A stretch of 64,000 nucleotides of DNA from Arthrospira sp. PCC 9108 (GTDB taxonomy: Bacteria > Cyanobacteriota > Cyanobacteriia > Cyanobacteriales > Microcoleaceae). The notes below the pieces were generated by a model. The model was not told the DNA's origin, searched no databases, and was given only the letters and a program-made list of their open reading frames with translations. This document shows positions 8,815 through 18,664 of this stretch, in pieces (positions within the stretch are counted from its first letter, which is position 1; each line of letters begins with the position of its first letter). The stretch spans positions 682,001 through 746,000 of the forward strand of contig CP066886.1 of assembly GCA_016745315.1 (NCBI GenBank), read 5' to 3'. The position numbers and the translations under genes were made by a program.

Positions 8815-9879
8815 TTAAACATGAGTTGCCAATAGTTTATCTGCTTGTTTGGCAGTTTCAAAGAAATAGGCAACATTTTCCTCTGGGGTCTTTTGTAAAA
8901 CCCCATGACCTAGGTTGAGAATATGACCTCGGTTTCCGGCTTTGCGGATAGTTTCCAAAATGCGATCGCGGATGGTGTCTTTAGATCCAAATAAAACACA
9001 AGGATCAATATTTCCTTGTACTCCCAAATGGTGACCGATACGATTTCTAGCTTCGGCCATATCCACAGTCCAGTCAACGCTGATCATATCAACTCCAGAC
9101 TTACCCATTCTTTCTAAAATTCCGGCACTGCCGTTAATATAGAGAATCAGAGGGGTATCAGGATGTTTAGCCTTGACCTGTTTAACGACTTGCTGTTGAT
9201 AGGGTAAAGCAAAAGTTTCATAGTCCTGGGGGCTTAATTGACCAGCCCAAGAATCAAACATTTGCACAACCTGAGCCCCGGAGTCAATCTGGTAACAGGC
9301 GTAAGTGGCGATCGCAGAAGCTAGTTTACCCAAAAATTGGTGTAGCATGGCGGGTTCACTAAATGCCATACTTTTGATAATGGTGTAATCCTTAGAGCTT
9401 TTGCCTTCGATGGCATAAGCTGCCAGAGTCCAAGGTGCGCCTACAAATCCTAACACAGCAGCTTTGTTGCCGACTTCGTGGCGCAGAGTTTGGAGAATTT
9501 CCCGAATAAATGGCAGGGAGGCTTCTGGTTCGATAGGATGTAGTTGGTCAATTTGAGACTGAGTGCGGATAGGCGGATCAATGATCGGACCTTTACTTTC
9601 CACAATGTCGAAATCAATGCCTATACCGGGTAAGGGAGTGAGGATGTCTGAAAATAGGATAACTCCATCTGGGGCGAAGGCGCGGAAGGGTTGCAAGGAA
9701 ATTTCGACGGCGATATCTGTTTTTTCAGAGCGATCGCGGAAGGATGGATATTGTTCCCGCAGATCGCGATAGGCTTTCATATAGCGACCCGCCTGCCGCA
9801 TCATCCACACGGGGGGACGGTCTAAGGCTTCACCACGCGCAGCGCGCAACAGATAGGGGGTTTGGGTCGAGTCGGTCAT
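8815..9879 (-). CDS. hemE: uroporphyrinogen decarboxylase
   Basis: HemE removes four carboxyl groups from uroporphyrinogen III to give coproporphyrinogen III, a step shared by heme, chlorophyll and bilin synthesis. The 354-residue protein has the family's N-terminal signature RPPVWMMRQAGRYMK with the substrate-binding arginine, and the second signature GFVGAPWTLAAYAIEG. The C-terminal GHGVLQKTPEENV also fits. Length is normal. It lies between the epimerase and a GUN4-like gene on the same strand, so the neighbourhood is partly tetrapyrrole-related. Confidence 0.97.
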   Translation of the reverse strand: MTDSTQTPYLLRAARGEALDRPPVWMMRQAGRYMKAYRDLREQYPSFRDRSEKTDIAVEISLQPFRAFAPDGVILFSDILTPLPGIGIDFDIVESKGPIIDPPIRTQSQIDQLHPIEPEASLPFIREILQTLRHEVGNKAAVLGFVGAPWTLAAYAIEGKSSKDYTIIKSMAFSEPAMLHQFLGKLASAIATYACYQIDSGAQVVQMFDSWAGQLSPQDYETFALPYQQQVVKQVKAKHPDTPLILYINGSAGILERMGKSGVDMISVDWTVDMAEARNRIGHHLGVQGNIDPCVLFGSKDTIRDRILETIRKAGNRGHILNLGHGVLQKTPEENVAYFFETAKQADKLLATHV

Positions 9880-10110
9880 GGGTAAATGTTACTTACTAAG
9901 TCAAGGAATAATTGATTGAGCCATCTAGTAGCTTACCATTATGCGATCGTCTGGGGATATATCTGCTGTGAGGAGTTAGCCCAAGTTGAGTAAAGAATTG
10001 TAAAATTTGGCTCGGATGGGCTACCACTAGGGTTTGTGGTTGTGGCTGTGTTTTTTTGATGTTGACTCACCTGGTGCTACTCCTGACTGGGACTGAGTTA
10101 GGGGGACTGG

Positions 10111-10653
10111 TCAAATTTTGGTTTCTAATACGGGAGGAGAAGGGGGAGAAATTTGGCATTTTTGCAGACGGGAAAATATGGCTAGATTCAATTGTTCATG
10201 ACAAAGGATAGCTGAGGAGTTGGGAGACTGACTATCCCGGCAAATGTTGGATTTTTTGATGAATGAATTAAGAGAGGCAAAAGTTAGGGGGTTATCTGGG
10301 TCTAACTGCTGAAATTTTTGCCAGATTTGATGTTGTCTAGTTAAACTAAACTCCCCCTGGCTGGCTTGGTACCAGGTTTGGTCAATTTGGCTTAATTCTT
10401 GACAGGGAAACTTGGCGATATCTTTGGGGGTGAGTTCCTGATTTTTTTTGCCCAGAATTAACAACATCATTCGATAGGTCTGACGTTCGGCTTTTTGCCA
10501 AGCACCAAAGCTGATTAAATCGGCTAGGCGATCGTAGTCTGGGGGGAGGGTGGCTATCTGAGAAGTTCTGGGGTTTTTGAGCATACCCATCCCTAAAGAT
10601 AGGATACCACAAATCAGGGTAAAAATAATCATTAAATATTCAGGTTTTGCCAT
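10111..10653 (-). CDS. GUN4-domain-like protein with an N-terminal membrane helix
   Basis: This 180-residue protein has a membrane helix at about residues 6-25 (YLMIIFTLICGILSLGMGML). A GUN4-like domain follows: YDRLADLISFGAWQKAERQT, then MMLLILGKK, IAKFPCQELSQIDQTWYQAS and FSLTRQHQIWQKF. GUN4 binds porphyrins and stimulates Mg-chelatase in chlorophyll synthesis; GUN4-like domains also occur in other cyanobacterial proteins of unknown function. It begins 8 bases after the cysteine desulfurase gene and is probably co-transcribed with it. Whether this copy binds tetrapyrroles is not shown. Confidence 0.75.
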   Translation of the reverse strand: MAKPEYLMIIFTLICGILSLGMGMLKNPRTSQIATLPPDYDRLADLISFGAWQKAERQTYRMMLLILGKKNQELTPKDIAKFPCQELSQIDQTWYQASQGEFSLTRQHQIWQKFQQLDPDNPLTFASLNSFIKKSNICRDSQSPNSSAILCHEQLNLAIFSRLQKCQISPPSPPVLETKI

Positions 10654-10660
10654 GAATTAG

Positions 10661-11826
10661 TTACCTAGTATATTGAACTCTTCTTAGCACTTTAATGGTG
10701 GCGATCGCCTCTTGTGCTACTTGGTCAATTTCGGCTTCTGTATTAAACCGAGATAAGCCAAATCTCAGGGAAGCATAAGCTAGATTTTCGGGGACTCCCA
10801 AGGCTTTTAAAACGTGGGAAGGTTCAATGCGGGTGGAGGTACAAGCGGAACCTGATGATACTGCCATTGTTGGCTGTAATGCTAATAGTAATGCTTGACC
10901 ATCTACCCCGGCAATACTGACATTTAGGTTTCCGGGTAAGCGTTGGGTGGGATGACCATTGAGACGGATATCGTCGAGGGTTGACAGTTGATTCCAAAGG
11001 CGATCGCGTAATTTTGTCAACCGTTGGGCTTCGCTTGCCATTTCGCTTAAAGCTAATTTTACCGCCGCCCCAAATCCGACAATTTGAGGGGTGTAAAGGG
11101 TTCCTGAACGGATCCCCTTTCTTGTCCGCCGCCGTGAATTTGGGGGGCGATTTTGACGCGGGGTTGGCGACGACGCACATATAGACAACCGATGCCTTTA
11201 GGTCCATAGACTTTGTGAGCAGTTAAGGACATTAAATCAATCTTCATTTCCTCAACATCTAGTGGTATTTTCCCCAAGGCTTGCGCTGCGTCTGTATGAA
11301 ATAATATGTGGCGATCGTGACACATTTTACCGATTTTAGCTAGGGGTTGCAATACCCCAATTTCGTTGTTAGCAGCCATCACTGAAACTAGAATTGTATC
11401 GGGTCTAAAAGCCTCTTCTAGTTCGGTTAAATCAATTAAGCCATCGGGTTGAACGCTGAGTAAAGTTACATCAAATCCTAAGCCTTGTAAGTAATCGTAG
11501 GGGTCGAGGACTGCATGGTGTTCTGTGGCGACAGTAATTAGATGACGACCCTGGCTAAAATAGGCTTCTGCTACTCCTTTAATGGCTAAATTATTGGCTT
11601 CGGTTGCACCGCTGGTAAAAATTATTTCGGTGGGAGTAGCATTAATGGCATCGGCGATAATTTGTCGCGCTTGTTTGACGGCGGCTTCGGTTTCCCAACC
11701 ATAGAGATGATTCACACTGGCGGGGTTGCCAAAGTGTTCGGTAAAGTAGGGAATCATTACTTCTAAAACGCGCTTATCTACCGGGGTAGTAGCATGACAA
11801 TCAAGATAAATAGGACGTGCAGACAT
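10661..11826 (-). CDS. iscS: cysteine desulfurase (NifS/IscS type), frame-shifted in this sequence
   Basis: This PLP enzyme removes sulfur from cysteine for Fe-S cluster assembly. The N-terminal 240 or so residues (from 11826) contain YLDCHATTPVD, the PLP-contacting TSGATEANNLA and ATEHHAVLDP, HTDAAQALGK, and the Schiff-base lysine K205 in TAHKVYGPKG. The C-terminal half (to 10661), in a different frame, has SGTLYTPQIVGFGAAV and the active cysteine loop SSGSACTS. The frames meet in a run of four C at 11114-11117; one more base gives GGGQERG followed by IRSGTL, the usual family order. Length is then about 388 residues, normal. One-base homopolymer loss suggests a sequencing error. Confidence 0.85.
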
Positions 11827-12142
11827 GGGTGATAACTTTGATTAATACTTGAGACTATTTAGAGTGAGTAGATAGCCATAGGTTGGGTGGCAAAAGGGGG
11901 AATCATGGGGAATAATATATTGATGAAATGCCACAGAGGTGGATCTCTAATCAACAGACAGAATAAAGGGCTGTGGGTATGGTAGCCCAAAAATAAGATC
12001 TAGGGTATGTATACACAGAATTGATATCCATAGCGCCGAGATTATTATAATTTAAAATCGGTAATTTTCATAAAATTATGGTAAATTTACGGTCAATAGA
12101 TTATAATAGATAATATATGTGTTTTGATAGTTGCCAGATTTC

Positions 12143-12268
12143 ATGACAGAATCAACAACAGATGCTGGCGAGTTATTTCGCCAAGCCTAGGAATACCGCT
12201 ATACTGAGGATCGTAACTTTCCCGGCTATAGTGCTGATATCGAACTCAAGGGGGGAGATTTGGGTTGA
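12143..12268 (+). pseudogene. short remnant of a DUF3386-like gene
   Basis: An ATG at 12143 starts MTESTTDAGELFRQA, is broken by TAG at 12188-12190, and continues in the same frame as EYRYTEDRNFPGYSADIELK before another stop. This matches my memory of the N-terminus of cyanobacterial DUF3386 proteins, with the expected tyrosine replaced by the stop. The body of the gene is absent. A further open fragment (VEIEEVAELAKMGVRS) follows in another frame to about 12323. It lies in the gap between the divergent cysteine desulfurase and NFU genes. Confidence 0.55.
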
Positions 12269-12349
12269 GATTGAGGAAGTAGCCGAACTAGCTAAAATGG
12301 GGGTAAGATCATAATTGTTCAATACATCGCACAACAGATCCGATAAATC

Positions 12350-12589
12350 ATGACTACTTTAGCATTGACTCCAGAAAATGTGGAAACCGTCCTGGACGAA
12401 CTACGTCCCTATTTGATGGCTGACGGTGGAAACGTGGAAATTGTAGAACTTGACGGTCCTATTGTCCGGCTACGGCTACAAGGAGCCTGCGGTTCCTGTC
12501 CCAGTTCAACGATGACGCTGAAAATGGGGATTGAACGCCGCCTGCGGGAAAAAATCCCGGAAATTGCGGAAGTTGAATCAGTTATCTAA
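12350..12589 (+). CDS. nfu: NFU-domain iron-sulfur scaffold protein
   Basis: This 79-residue protein is a single NFU (NifU C-terminal) domain. It has the signature LRPYLMADGGNVEIVELDG, then VRLRLQGACGSCPSSTMTLK with the CxxC pair that binds a [4Fe-4S] cluster. In cyanobacteria this stand-alone NfuA/IscU-like protein is a main Fe-S scaffold feeding photosystem I and other proteins. It stands divergent from the cysteine desulfurase gene, so sulfur donor and scaffold share a neighbourhood. Length is typical of the cyanobacterial form. Confidence 0.95.
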   Translation: MTTLALTPENVETVLDELRPYLMADGGNVEIVELDGPIVRLRLQGACGSCPSSTMTLKMGIERRLREKIPEIAEVESVI

Positions 12590-12616
12590 TCACTGTCACT
12601 TGTAGTTTCAGGTTAT

Positions 12617-12650
12617 GGGGGTTCTCATCAGTAGCGGTGGTGGAACCCCC
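12617..12650 (+). terminator. hairpin downstream of the NFU gene
   Basis: GGGGGTTC (12617-12624) pairs perfectly with GAACCCCC (12643-12650). CATCA and TGGTG within the loop can extend it with wobble pairs. There is no T tract, so factor-independent termination is uncertain. The following bases to 12891 contain no gene that I can support. Confidence 0.5.
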
Positions 12651-12891
12651 TAATTAGCCAGAGGCTGAAGGTTAATTGTCCAGAGGCAGTTTTTTGGGCA
12701 GGATTTACCCTATAATTTATTGTTGAGGAACGATAAAAAGTAAATGGGGATCGGGGAGTTTCTCAGGAAAAGGGGTAATTTCCTTGGCTGTTTCTTCAGA
12801 AAGAGAGTTGAGTTTTGCTCTCGGAGTTGGGGGATAAACAGACATTTCCTAAATACATCTGTCCTCAACAATTCCAAGTTTAAGTGCATCA

Positions 12892-14778
12892 ATGCGTATT
12901 CTTCTGGTTGAGGACGATTTACACCTAGCAGATGCTCTGGTCGCCATGCTGACGAGCCAGAAATATCAGGTAGATGTCGTCAATGATGGACAGCAGGGAT
13001 GGGAATATATCCAAAGCAGCAGTTATGATCTGGTTTTACTGGATATAGAATTACCATTGCTGGATGGTATTAGTTTATGTCACCAATTACGATCGCATAA
13101 TTTCCAAGTTCCGATACTGCTATTAACGGCGCGCAATAATCAACAGGACAAAGTTAAAGGCTTAGACGCGGGAGCCGATGACTACATGGTTAAACCCCTA
13201 GATATTGCGGAATTATCGGCTCGTATCCGTGCTTTGCTGCGTCGTAGTAGCGAGGGGACATCATCAGTATTCACCTATGAAAAAATGGTGCTGGATACTA
13301 GCACCTGCGATGTTACTTATAACGGAAAACCGATTAAAGTAACCCCGAAAGAATATGGGTTACTGGAACTGTTAATGGGGGACCGTCAACGGACTTACAG
13401 CATTGATAAAATCCTAGATAAGTTGTGGACTTTTGATGATCCGCCTTCTGCTAATACGGTCCGGGCTCATATTAAGGGATTACGGCAAAAACTAAAAGCG
13501 GCTGGTGCTGGTGCTGAGTTTATCGAAACTGTCTATGGGTTAGGATATCGGCTGAATCAGAATTTGGAGAAACTCCATTCAGCTACCGCTACGGCTAACT
13601 CAGAACCGGATAGCGATCGCCAATTCCAACTGAATCAATCGATCCAAAAAGTTTGGGAAAGATTTAGAGAGACCCTAGACGATCGGATAATTACGATTGA
13701 AAAAGCGATCGCCGCCGCCAATGACGGACAGATCAATCTGCAAATGCAAAAACAGGCGCGCCAGGAAGCCCACAAACTAGCCGGATCACTGGGAACCTTC
13801 GGACGGAGGGAAGGGTCAACGGTGGCTCGTGAGATCGAGCTGATCCTGCAACTGGACACCCCCCTAATTAGTGAACACCTACCATCTCTATCAATTCTGA
13901 TTGATCGCCTACATCAAATTGTCGAAACCGATCGCCCCAATAATTGTACATCTGACCAACAGCAAATCGATTCTCCCCGGCTACTAATCATTGACACCAA
14001 CGAGCCATTTATCCAAAATCTAATTATAGAAGCGAGTCGTCATCAGATCCAAGCCGAAATTATCACGGAAGAGGCGACCATACGGCAAATATGCGATCGC
14101 ACCCCCAGCGGTAGGGAAGAAAATATGCTTCAACTCCTCCCGAATCCCCAAGTAGTCCTACTCAACTTTGATCGCTATCCTTTCCGTCAGCTATTAGTTG
14201 ACCTAACCCAACAAAATCCCCCCATACCTACGGTAGTATTCACCACCCAAGGAGATATCAGTAAGCGAGTGGAAGTGGTGCGCCTGGGTGGTAGTGCCTT
14301 TTTAGAAAAACCCGTTACGATAGAAAGAGCGATCGCTGTAATCAGGGACGTTTTCCGTCAGCATTATGCCATCAATACCCGGGTAATGATAGTCGATGAT
14401 GACCCCCAAATGTTAGCAGCAATCCAAACCTTGCTGCAACCTTGGGGTATTCAAACCATAACCCTAGGAGATCCTCGGCAATTTTGGAAAACTCTGGAAT
14501 CAAGCCACCCTGACTTGTTAGTTTTAGATATAGAAATGCCGCATCTCAATGGCATTGAATTATGCCAAATTGTCCGCAATGATCCTCGCTGGCGAGGAAT
14601 TCCGGTTATTTTTGTCACCGCCCAAACCGATCGCCAAATTCGCGAGCAAGTTTTTCAAGCCGGAGCCGATGATTATTTAACCAAACCTTTCACCGGATCG
14701 GAACTTGCTACTCGCATTGTTAATAGACTCAAAAGAACTCAGAACCTAGCCACCAGAACCGATTTTGCCTATCACTAA
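12892..14778 (+). CDS. multi-domain response regulator: REC, winged helix, Hpt, REC, REC
   Basis: This 628-residue protein begins with a receiver domain (residues 1-120; acidic E7-D8-D9, phospho-acceptor D51 in LVLLDIELP, lysine in MVKPL). An OmpR-type DNA-binding winged helix follows (about 130-225; TPKEYGLLELLMG and HIKGLRQKLKAAG). Next is an Hpt domain (about 245-330; H294 in EAHKLAGSLGTFG). A second receiver-like domain (about 362-480) has N425 where aspartate is expected. The last receiver (about 493-615) has D546 in LVLDIEMP. Presumably a phosphorelay output factor. The histidine kinase at 14879 follows 100 bases later, and a single-domain regulator after it, so the three may form one pathway. 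Confidence 0.92.
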   Translation: MRILLVEDDLHLADALVAMLTSQKYQVDVVNDGQQGWEYIQSSSYDLVLLDIELPLLDGISLCHQLRSHNFQVPILLLTARNNQQDKVKGLDAGADDYMVKPLDIAELSARIRALLRRSSEGTSSVFTYEKMVLDTSTCDVTYNGKPIKVTPKEYGLLELLMGDRQRTYSIDKILDKLWTFDDPPSANTVRAHIKGLRQKLKAAGAGAEFIETVYGLGYRLNQNLEKLHSATATANSEPDSDRQFQLNQSIQKVWERFRETLDDRIITIEKAIAAANDGQINLQMQKQARQEAHKLAGSLGTFGRREGSTVAREIELILQLDTPLISEHLPSLSILIDRLHQIVETDRPNNCTSDQQQIDSPRLLIIDTNEPFIQNLIIEASRHQIQAEIITEEATIRQICDRTPSGREENMLQLLPNPQVVLLNFDRYPFRQLLVDLTQQNPPIPTVVFTTQGDISKRVEVVRLGGSAFLEKPVTIERAIAVIRDVFRQHYAINTRVMIVDDDPQMLAAIQTLLQPWGIQTITLGDPRQFWKTLESSHPDLLVLDIEMPHLNGIELCQIVRNDPRWRGIPVIFVTAQTDRQIREQVFQAGADDYLTKPFTGSELATRIVNRLKRTQNLATRTDFAYH

Positions 14779-14878
14779 AACCGCTAGATATTCTAGCTAT
14801 TGTATGACCTAATTCTACATAAAATAAATTCATTTTATTTCATCTCATTTATATGCTCCATGAGGTTTTTAAAATCCA

Positions 14879-16846
14879 ATGGCGAGAAAAAAAACTCCGA
14901 AAAAAACGAAACTCATCCAGTCACTCAAAGCAGCCAATCGACAACTGAAGCAAGAAATTGCCGATCGCCTGCGGGTTGAGGAAGCATTACGAGCCAGTTC
15001 CGAACTATTGCAAACGCTAATTAATGCTATTCCGGATCTGGTTTGTTTTAAGGATAGCCAAGGGAGATGGCTAGAGGCAAATCAAGCAGTTTTAGACCTG
15101 TTGCAATTAAATAAGATTGATTATCGTGGTAAAACTGATGCCGAAATTTTTGATATAATTAAACACGTGAATGCTTTATCTTGTTATCAAAAAATACTTT
15201 TAGATTCTCAGTGTAAAGACGAAAAAGCTTGGCAGTTACAGAAAGTCTATCAAGAAGAAGAAAAAATTCGTCAAAATGATGGCATTCTGAGAATTTATGA
15301 TGTGATGAAAGTGCCACTTTTTACAGCCACGGGAGTCCGGAAAGGGTTAGTAATTTTGGGTCGAGATATTACCGCAAAAAAACAGGCAGAAGCCGATTAT
15401 ATTCGTTTAGCATCGATGGTAGAATCTTCGGAAGATGCGATTATTGGTAATACCTTAGATGGTATAATTGTCAGTTGGAATGAAGGAGCCAAGCAAATCT
15501 ATGGTTATAGTGCTGTGGAAGCCATTGGCTCTCCGATTTCGATGTTGGCTTTACCAGAACGACCTAATGAAATGCCTCGCATCTTAACTAGCATTACGGC
15601 GCAAGGCGGTATTGATCATTATGAAACCATCCACGTCCGCCAAGATGGTGCAAATATTGATGTTTCTCTAACGATTTCCCCTATTAAAGATGCTTTAGGT
15701 CAAATTACAGGCATTTCCATGATTGCCAGGGATATTAGTTATCGTAAAAGAATTGAGTGTACCCTGGAGCAACTGCGCCACCAAAATGAGTTAATTCTTG
15801 ATTCGGCGGGGGAAGGAATTTGTGGTCTTAACCGAGATGGTAAAATCACCTTTATTAATCCGGCTGGGGCGCGCATGACTGGATATGATATTAGAGAACT
15901 AATCATGAGCGATTTACGGCAGATTACTAAAGGCCATTGTCGTTCCCAGACCCCAGGGGAACCCCACCCAGATAGCCTCCAGCCCTCGCCAATTTTTGCT
16001 ACCCTAGAAGATGGGAAGGTTCGCTATGTTACAGATGGGGTCTTCTGGCGCAAGGACGGGACAATTTTACCTGTGGAGTATGTCAGTACGCCCATGCGAC
16101 AGGAAGGGGCGATCATTGGGGCTGTGATCACGTTTAAGGATATTACGGAAAGGCAGGCGATGGAAAAGATGAAGGATGAGTTTATTTCTGTCGTTAGCCA
16201 TGAATTGCGTACTCCCCTGACTTCTATTCGTGGTTCTTTGGGGCTATTATCTAGCGGCTTATTAGCCTCTAGTCCGCAAAAAAGCGAACGGATGTTAGAT
16301 ATCGCTATGTTTAATTGCGATCGCCTCATGCGTTTAGTTAACGATATCCTTGACCTGGAGAGAATGCACTCGGGTCAGCTTCCCATGGAGAAGCATTGGG
16401 TCAATGTGGCGGATTTGATGATACAAGCTGCTGATGAAATGTTACCCGTGGCGGAGAAAGCCGGGGTTGATCTCTGTGTGGTTCCTCTGGAATTTAAAGT
16501 GATGGTTGATCGTGATCGGATTATTCAAATGCTCACCAATTTGTTGAGCAATTCCATTCGCTTTTCTGGGGCTAACAAGCGGATTGATTTTACCGCCAAA
16601 CCACAGGAAAATCATGTTTTGATTTCCGTGCGCGATCGCGGTCGTGGTATTCCACCAGATAAAATTGAGACTATCTTTGGTCGTTTTCAACAGGTGGATG
16701 CGTCGGACTCTCGACAAAATGGGGGGACTGGATTGGGACTGGCTATCTGTCGCAGCATTGTCCAACAGCATGGCGGTAAAATTTGGGCGGAAAGTATTTT
16801 TGGCGATGGAAGTACATTTTTTGTCAGCCTACCCATTAACCTCTAA
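14879..16846 (+). CDS. PAS-domain sensor histidine kinase
   Basis: This 655-residue kinase has a basic coiled-coil start (residues 1-45) and three PAS domains at about 45-165, 178-290 and 300-430. HisKA follows, with H441 in VVSHELRTPLTS, and then a HATPase domain with the N box (LTNLLSNSIRFSG), DRGRGIPPDKIETIFGRF and GGTGLGLAI. There is no membrane segment, so it is likely cytoplasmic. The signal is unknown. It sits between two response regulator genes on the same strand. Confidence 0.93.
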   Translation: MARKKTPKKTKLIQSLKAANRQLKQEIADRLRVEEALRASSELLQTLINAIPDLVCFKDSQGRWLEANQAVLDLLQLNKIDYRGKTDAEIFDIIKHVNALSCYQKILLDSQCKDEKAWQLQKVYQEEEKIRQNDGILRIYDVMKVPLFTATGVRKGLVILGRDITAKKQAEADYIRLASMVESSEDAIIGNTLDGIIVSWNEGAKQIYGYSAVEAIGSPISMLALPERPNEMPRILTSITAQGGIDHYETIHVRQDGANIDVSLTISPIKDALGQITGISMIARDISYRKRIECTLEQLRHQNELILDSAGEGICGLNRDGKITFINPAGARMTGYDIRELIMSDLRQITKGHCRSQTPGEPHPDSLQPSPIFATLEDGKVRYVTDGVFWRKDGTILPVEYVSTPMRQEGAIIGAVITFKDITERQAMEKMKDEFISVVSHELRTPLTSIRGSLGLLSSGLLASSPQKSERMLDIAMFNCDRLMRLVNDILDLERMHSGQLPMEKHWVNVADLMIQAADEMLPVAEKAGVDLCVVPLEFKVMVDRDRIIQMLTNLLSNSIRFSGANKRIDFTAKPQENHVLISVRDRGRGIPPDKIETIFGRFQQVDASDSRQNGGTGLGLAICRSIVQQHGGKIWAESIFGDGSTFFVSLPINL

Positions 16847-16892
16847 ATTGATGCGAAGCGGCATCAGAATCAGAAATAGTAAAGGAAAACAG

Positions 16893-17270
16893 ATGACAAC
16901 TAAGCGAATTCTATTAATTGATGATGAAGATGACATCCGAGAAATTGCTCAACTGAGTTTGGAGATGATCGGTGGATGGAGTGTAATTACTGCCTGTTGT
17001 GGTATGGAAGGCATAGAAACTGCGGAAAGCGAACAGCCGGATGCAATTATGCTTGATGTGATGATGCCGGATTTAGATGGTTTTGCTACTTTTCAAAAAC
17101 TACAAGCGAACCAGCAAACGAAAGATATTCCTGTGATTTTACTGACGGCGAAAATTCAAGATCGCGATCGCCAAAAGTTTGATAGTCTCGGTGTCAGTGG
17201 TGTAATTGCTAAACCCTTTGAACCTCTGTCTTTGGCTGAAGAGGTTGCCCAAATTCTGGGCTGGGCTTAA
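16893..17270 (+). CDS. single-domain response regulator
   Basis: This 125-residue protein is a stand-alone receiver: D10-D11 acidic pair, phospho-acceptor D55 in AIMLDVMMPDLDG, threonine in VILLTAK, and lysine in IAKPFEP. No output domain. The ATG at 16893 has an AAAGGA site upstream. The frame is open upstream inside the kinase gene, but that is only overlap. It lies 46 bases after the histidine kinase, so it is probably phosphorylated by it. Confidence 0.93.
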   Translation: MTTKRILLIDDEDDIREIAQLSLEMIGGWSVITACCGMEGIETAESEQPDAIMLDVMMPDLDGFATFQKLQANQQTKDIPVILLTAKIQDRDRQKFDSLGVSGVIAKPFEPLSLAEEVAQILGWA

Positions 17271-17473
17271 CCCAAGTTCTATCTGAGCTAGTCTAACTTA
17301 ATCTGGTACGGGCAAAAAATTTTTGCCCCCACCATATTTTCACCACCATATTAACTTACTGGAAATTTTATATGAGTGATAGTACAATAGTAATTGTGGT
17401 TCAATAACGCTATCATATCATTGATGAACCCAGCGATATTAATCACCAAAATTGAATAGTTTCATTACCATCA

Positions 17474-18664
17474 ATGCACTTACAAACCCTGATTTTGACT
17501 ACCGCGTTGAACTTTACAGCTAACGGTGTATTCTTAATGGCTTTTTTTAAGGTTAGGAATCACGATTTTCTCAAATGGATGGCTTATGGATGCTTTTCAT
17601 TCGCTTTGGGATGTCTGTTATTGTTTTTGAGGTTTAGCTATGGAGTTAATGTATATACACTGCCATTATCTAATATATTTCTAGCCTTAATGCCCATTTT
17701 GCTAACCCATTCTATTTTCATTTTTTTAGACAAATCTATCAATCGTAAAATCCACAAATTATATATAATTATTGCGCTCAGTGTACTGGTTTTTAGCCTG
17801 ATTTTTCTCATCTCGATTATGCACCATAAGTGGATACCTGGAATATACACATCAGCCCTAAATGCAATTTTTTACCTGATACCAGGATTAATTGTCCTCC
17901 GAGAACCGGTGCGTAGAAATACAATTATTAGGATCATGCTTTGGCTTGATCTGATGCTGTTTATAGTTCTGATTGCCAGAACATTAATCCTCCTAAATTT
18001 CTGGCTTTCTCCGAGTACCGATGATACAATAAGCAACTTTCACATGATGGGTTTACTGCTGTTTATGACCATCCCCTGCGTCAATGCCCAGACCCTCTGC
18101 TTTCCGGTACTCGACTTCATGGAAACCTATAGGGAGCTACTGGTAGCCAACAAAAAACTTGAGCAGTTATCAACCATTGACGAATTGACCGGGCTATTAA
18201 ATCGCCGCTTTTTAAATTCTAGGCTAGAACAAGAGATAGCTTACCACCAGCAAATGGGCTTCCCACTCTCTATAATGTTGATAGACATAGACCATTTTAA
18301 AAAAATCAATGATCAGTTCGGACATTTAGCTGGTGATTATGTCCTCCAAAAAGTCGCGAAACTCACAAATCAATTGTTGAGAGTCAATGATTTAGCATTC
18401 CGATATGGTGGGGAAGAATTTATGGTTTTGTTACCCAGAAGCGAAATTTTACAAGCCCTAGACATGGCAGAGCGTCTGCGGGTGAGTATTTCCCAACTGT
18501 ACTTTAACCATCCTGATATCCCATCTGATTTTCAGATAACGGCTTCTTTTGGTCTCTCAGAATTGACCAAAGATTTGCGATGCTTAGATGATTTATTGAA
18601 ACAAGCAGACCTCGCACTCTATCAAGCGAAGTCTCAAGGTCGCAACCAAGTTTGTATGGGATAA
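17474..18664 (+). CDS. membrane-bound diguanylate cyclase (GGDEF)
   Basis: This 396-residue protein has an N-terminal half with six or seven hydrophobic segments (about residues 5-215), then a short linker and a GGDEF domain (about 230-395). The active site is GGEEF at 312-316, compatible with c-di-GMP synthesis. An intact inhibitory I-site RVND lies at 303-306, exactly five residues before it. Start of the domain is DELTGLLNRRF. The role is inferred to be production of c-di-GMP in response to a membrane or ligand signal. It follows the two-component genes at 200 bases. Confidence 0.92.
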   Translation: MHLQTLILTTALNFTANGVFLMAFFKVRNHDFLKWMAYGCFSFALGCLLLFLRFSYGVNVYTLPLSNIFLALMPILLTHSIFIFLDKSINRKIHKLYIIIALSVLVFSLIFLISIMHHKWIPGIYTSALNAIFYLIPGLIVLREPVRRNTIIRIMLWLDLMLFIVLIARTLILLNFWLSPSTDDTISNFHMMGLLLFMTIPCVNAQTLCFPVLDFMETYRELLVANKKLEQLSTIDELTGLLNRRFLNSRLEQEIAYHQQMGFPLSIMLIDIDHFKKINDQFGHLAGDYVLQKVAKLTNQLLRVNDLAFRYGGEEFMVLLPRSEILQALDMAERLRVSISQLYFNHPDIPSDFQITASFGLSELTKDLRCLDDLLKQADLALYQAKSQGRNQVCMG

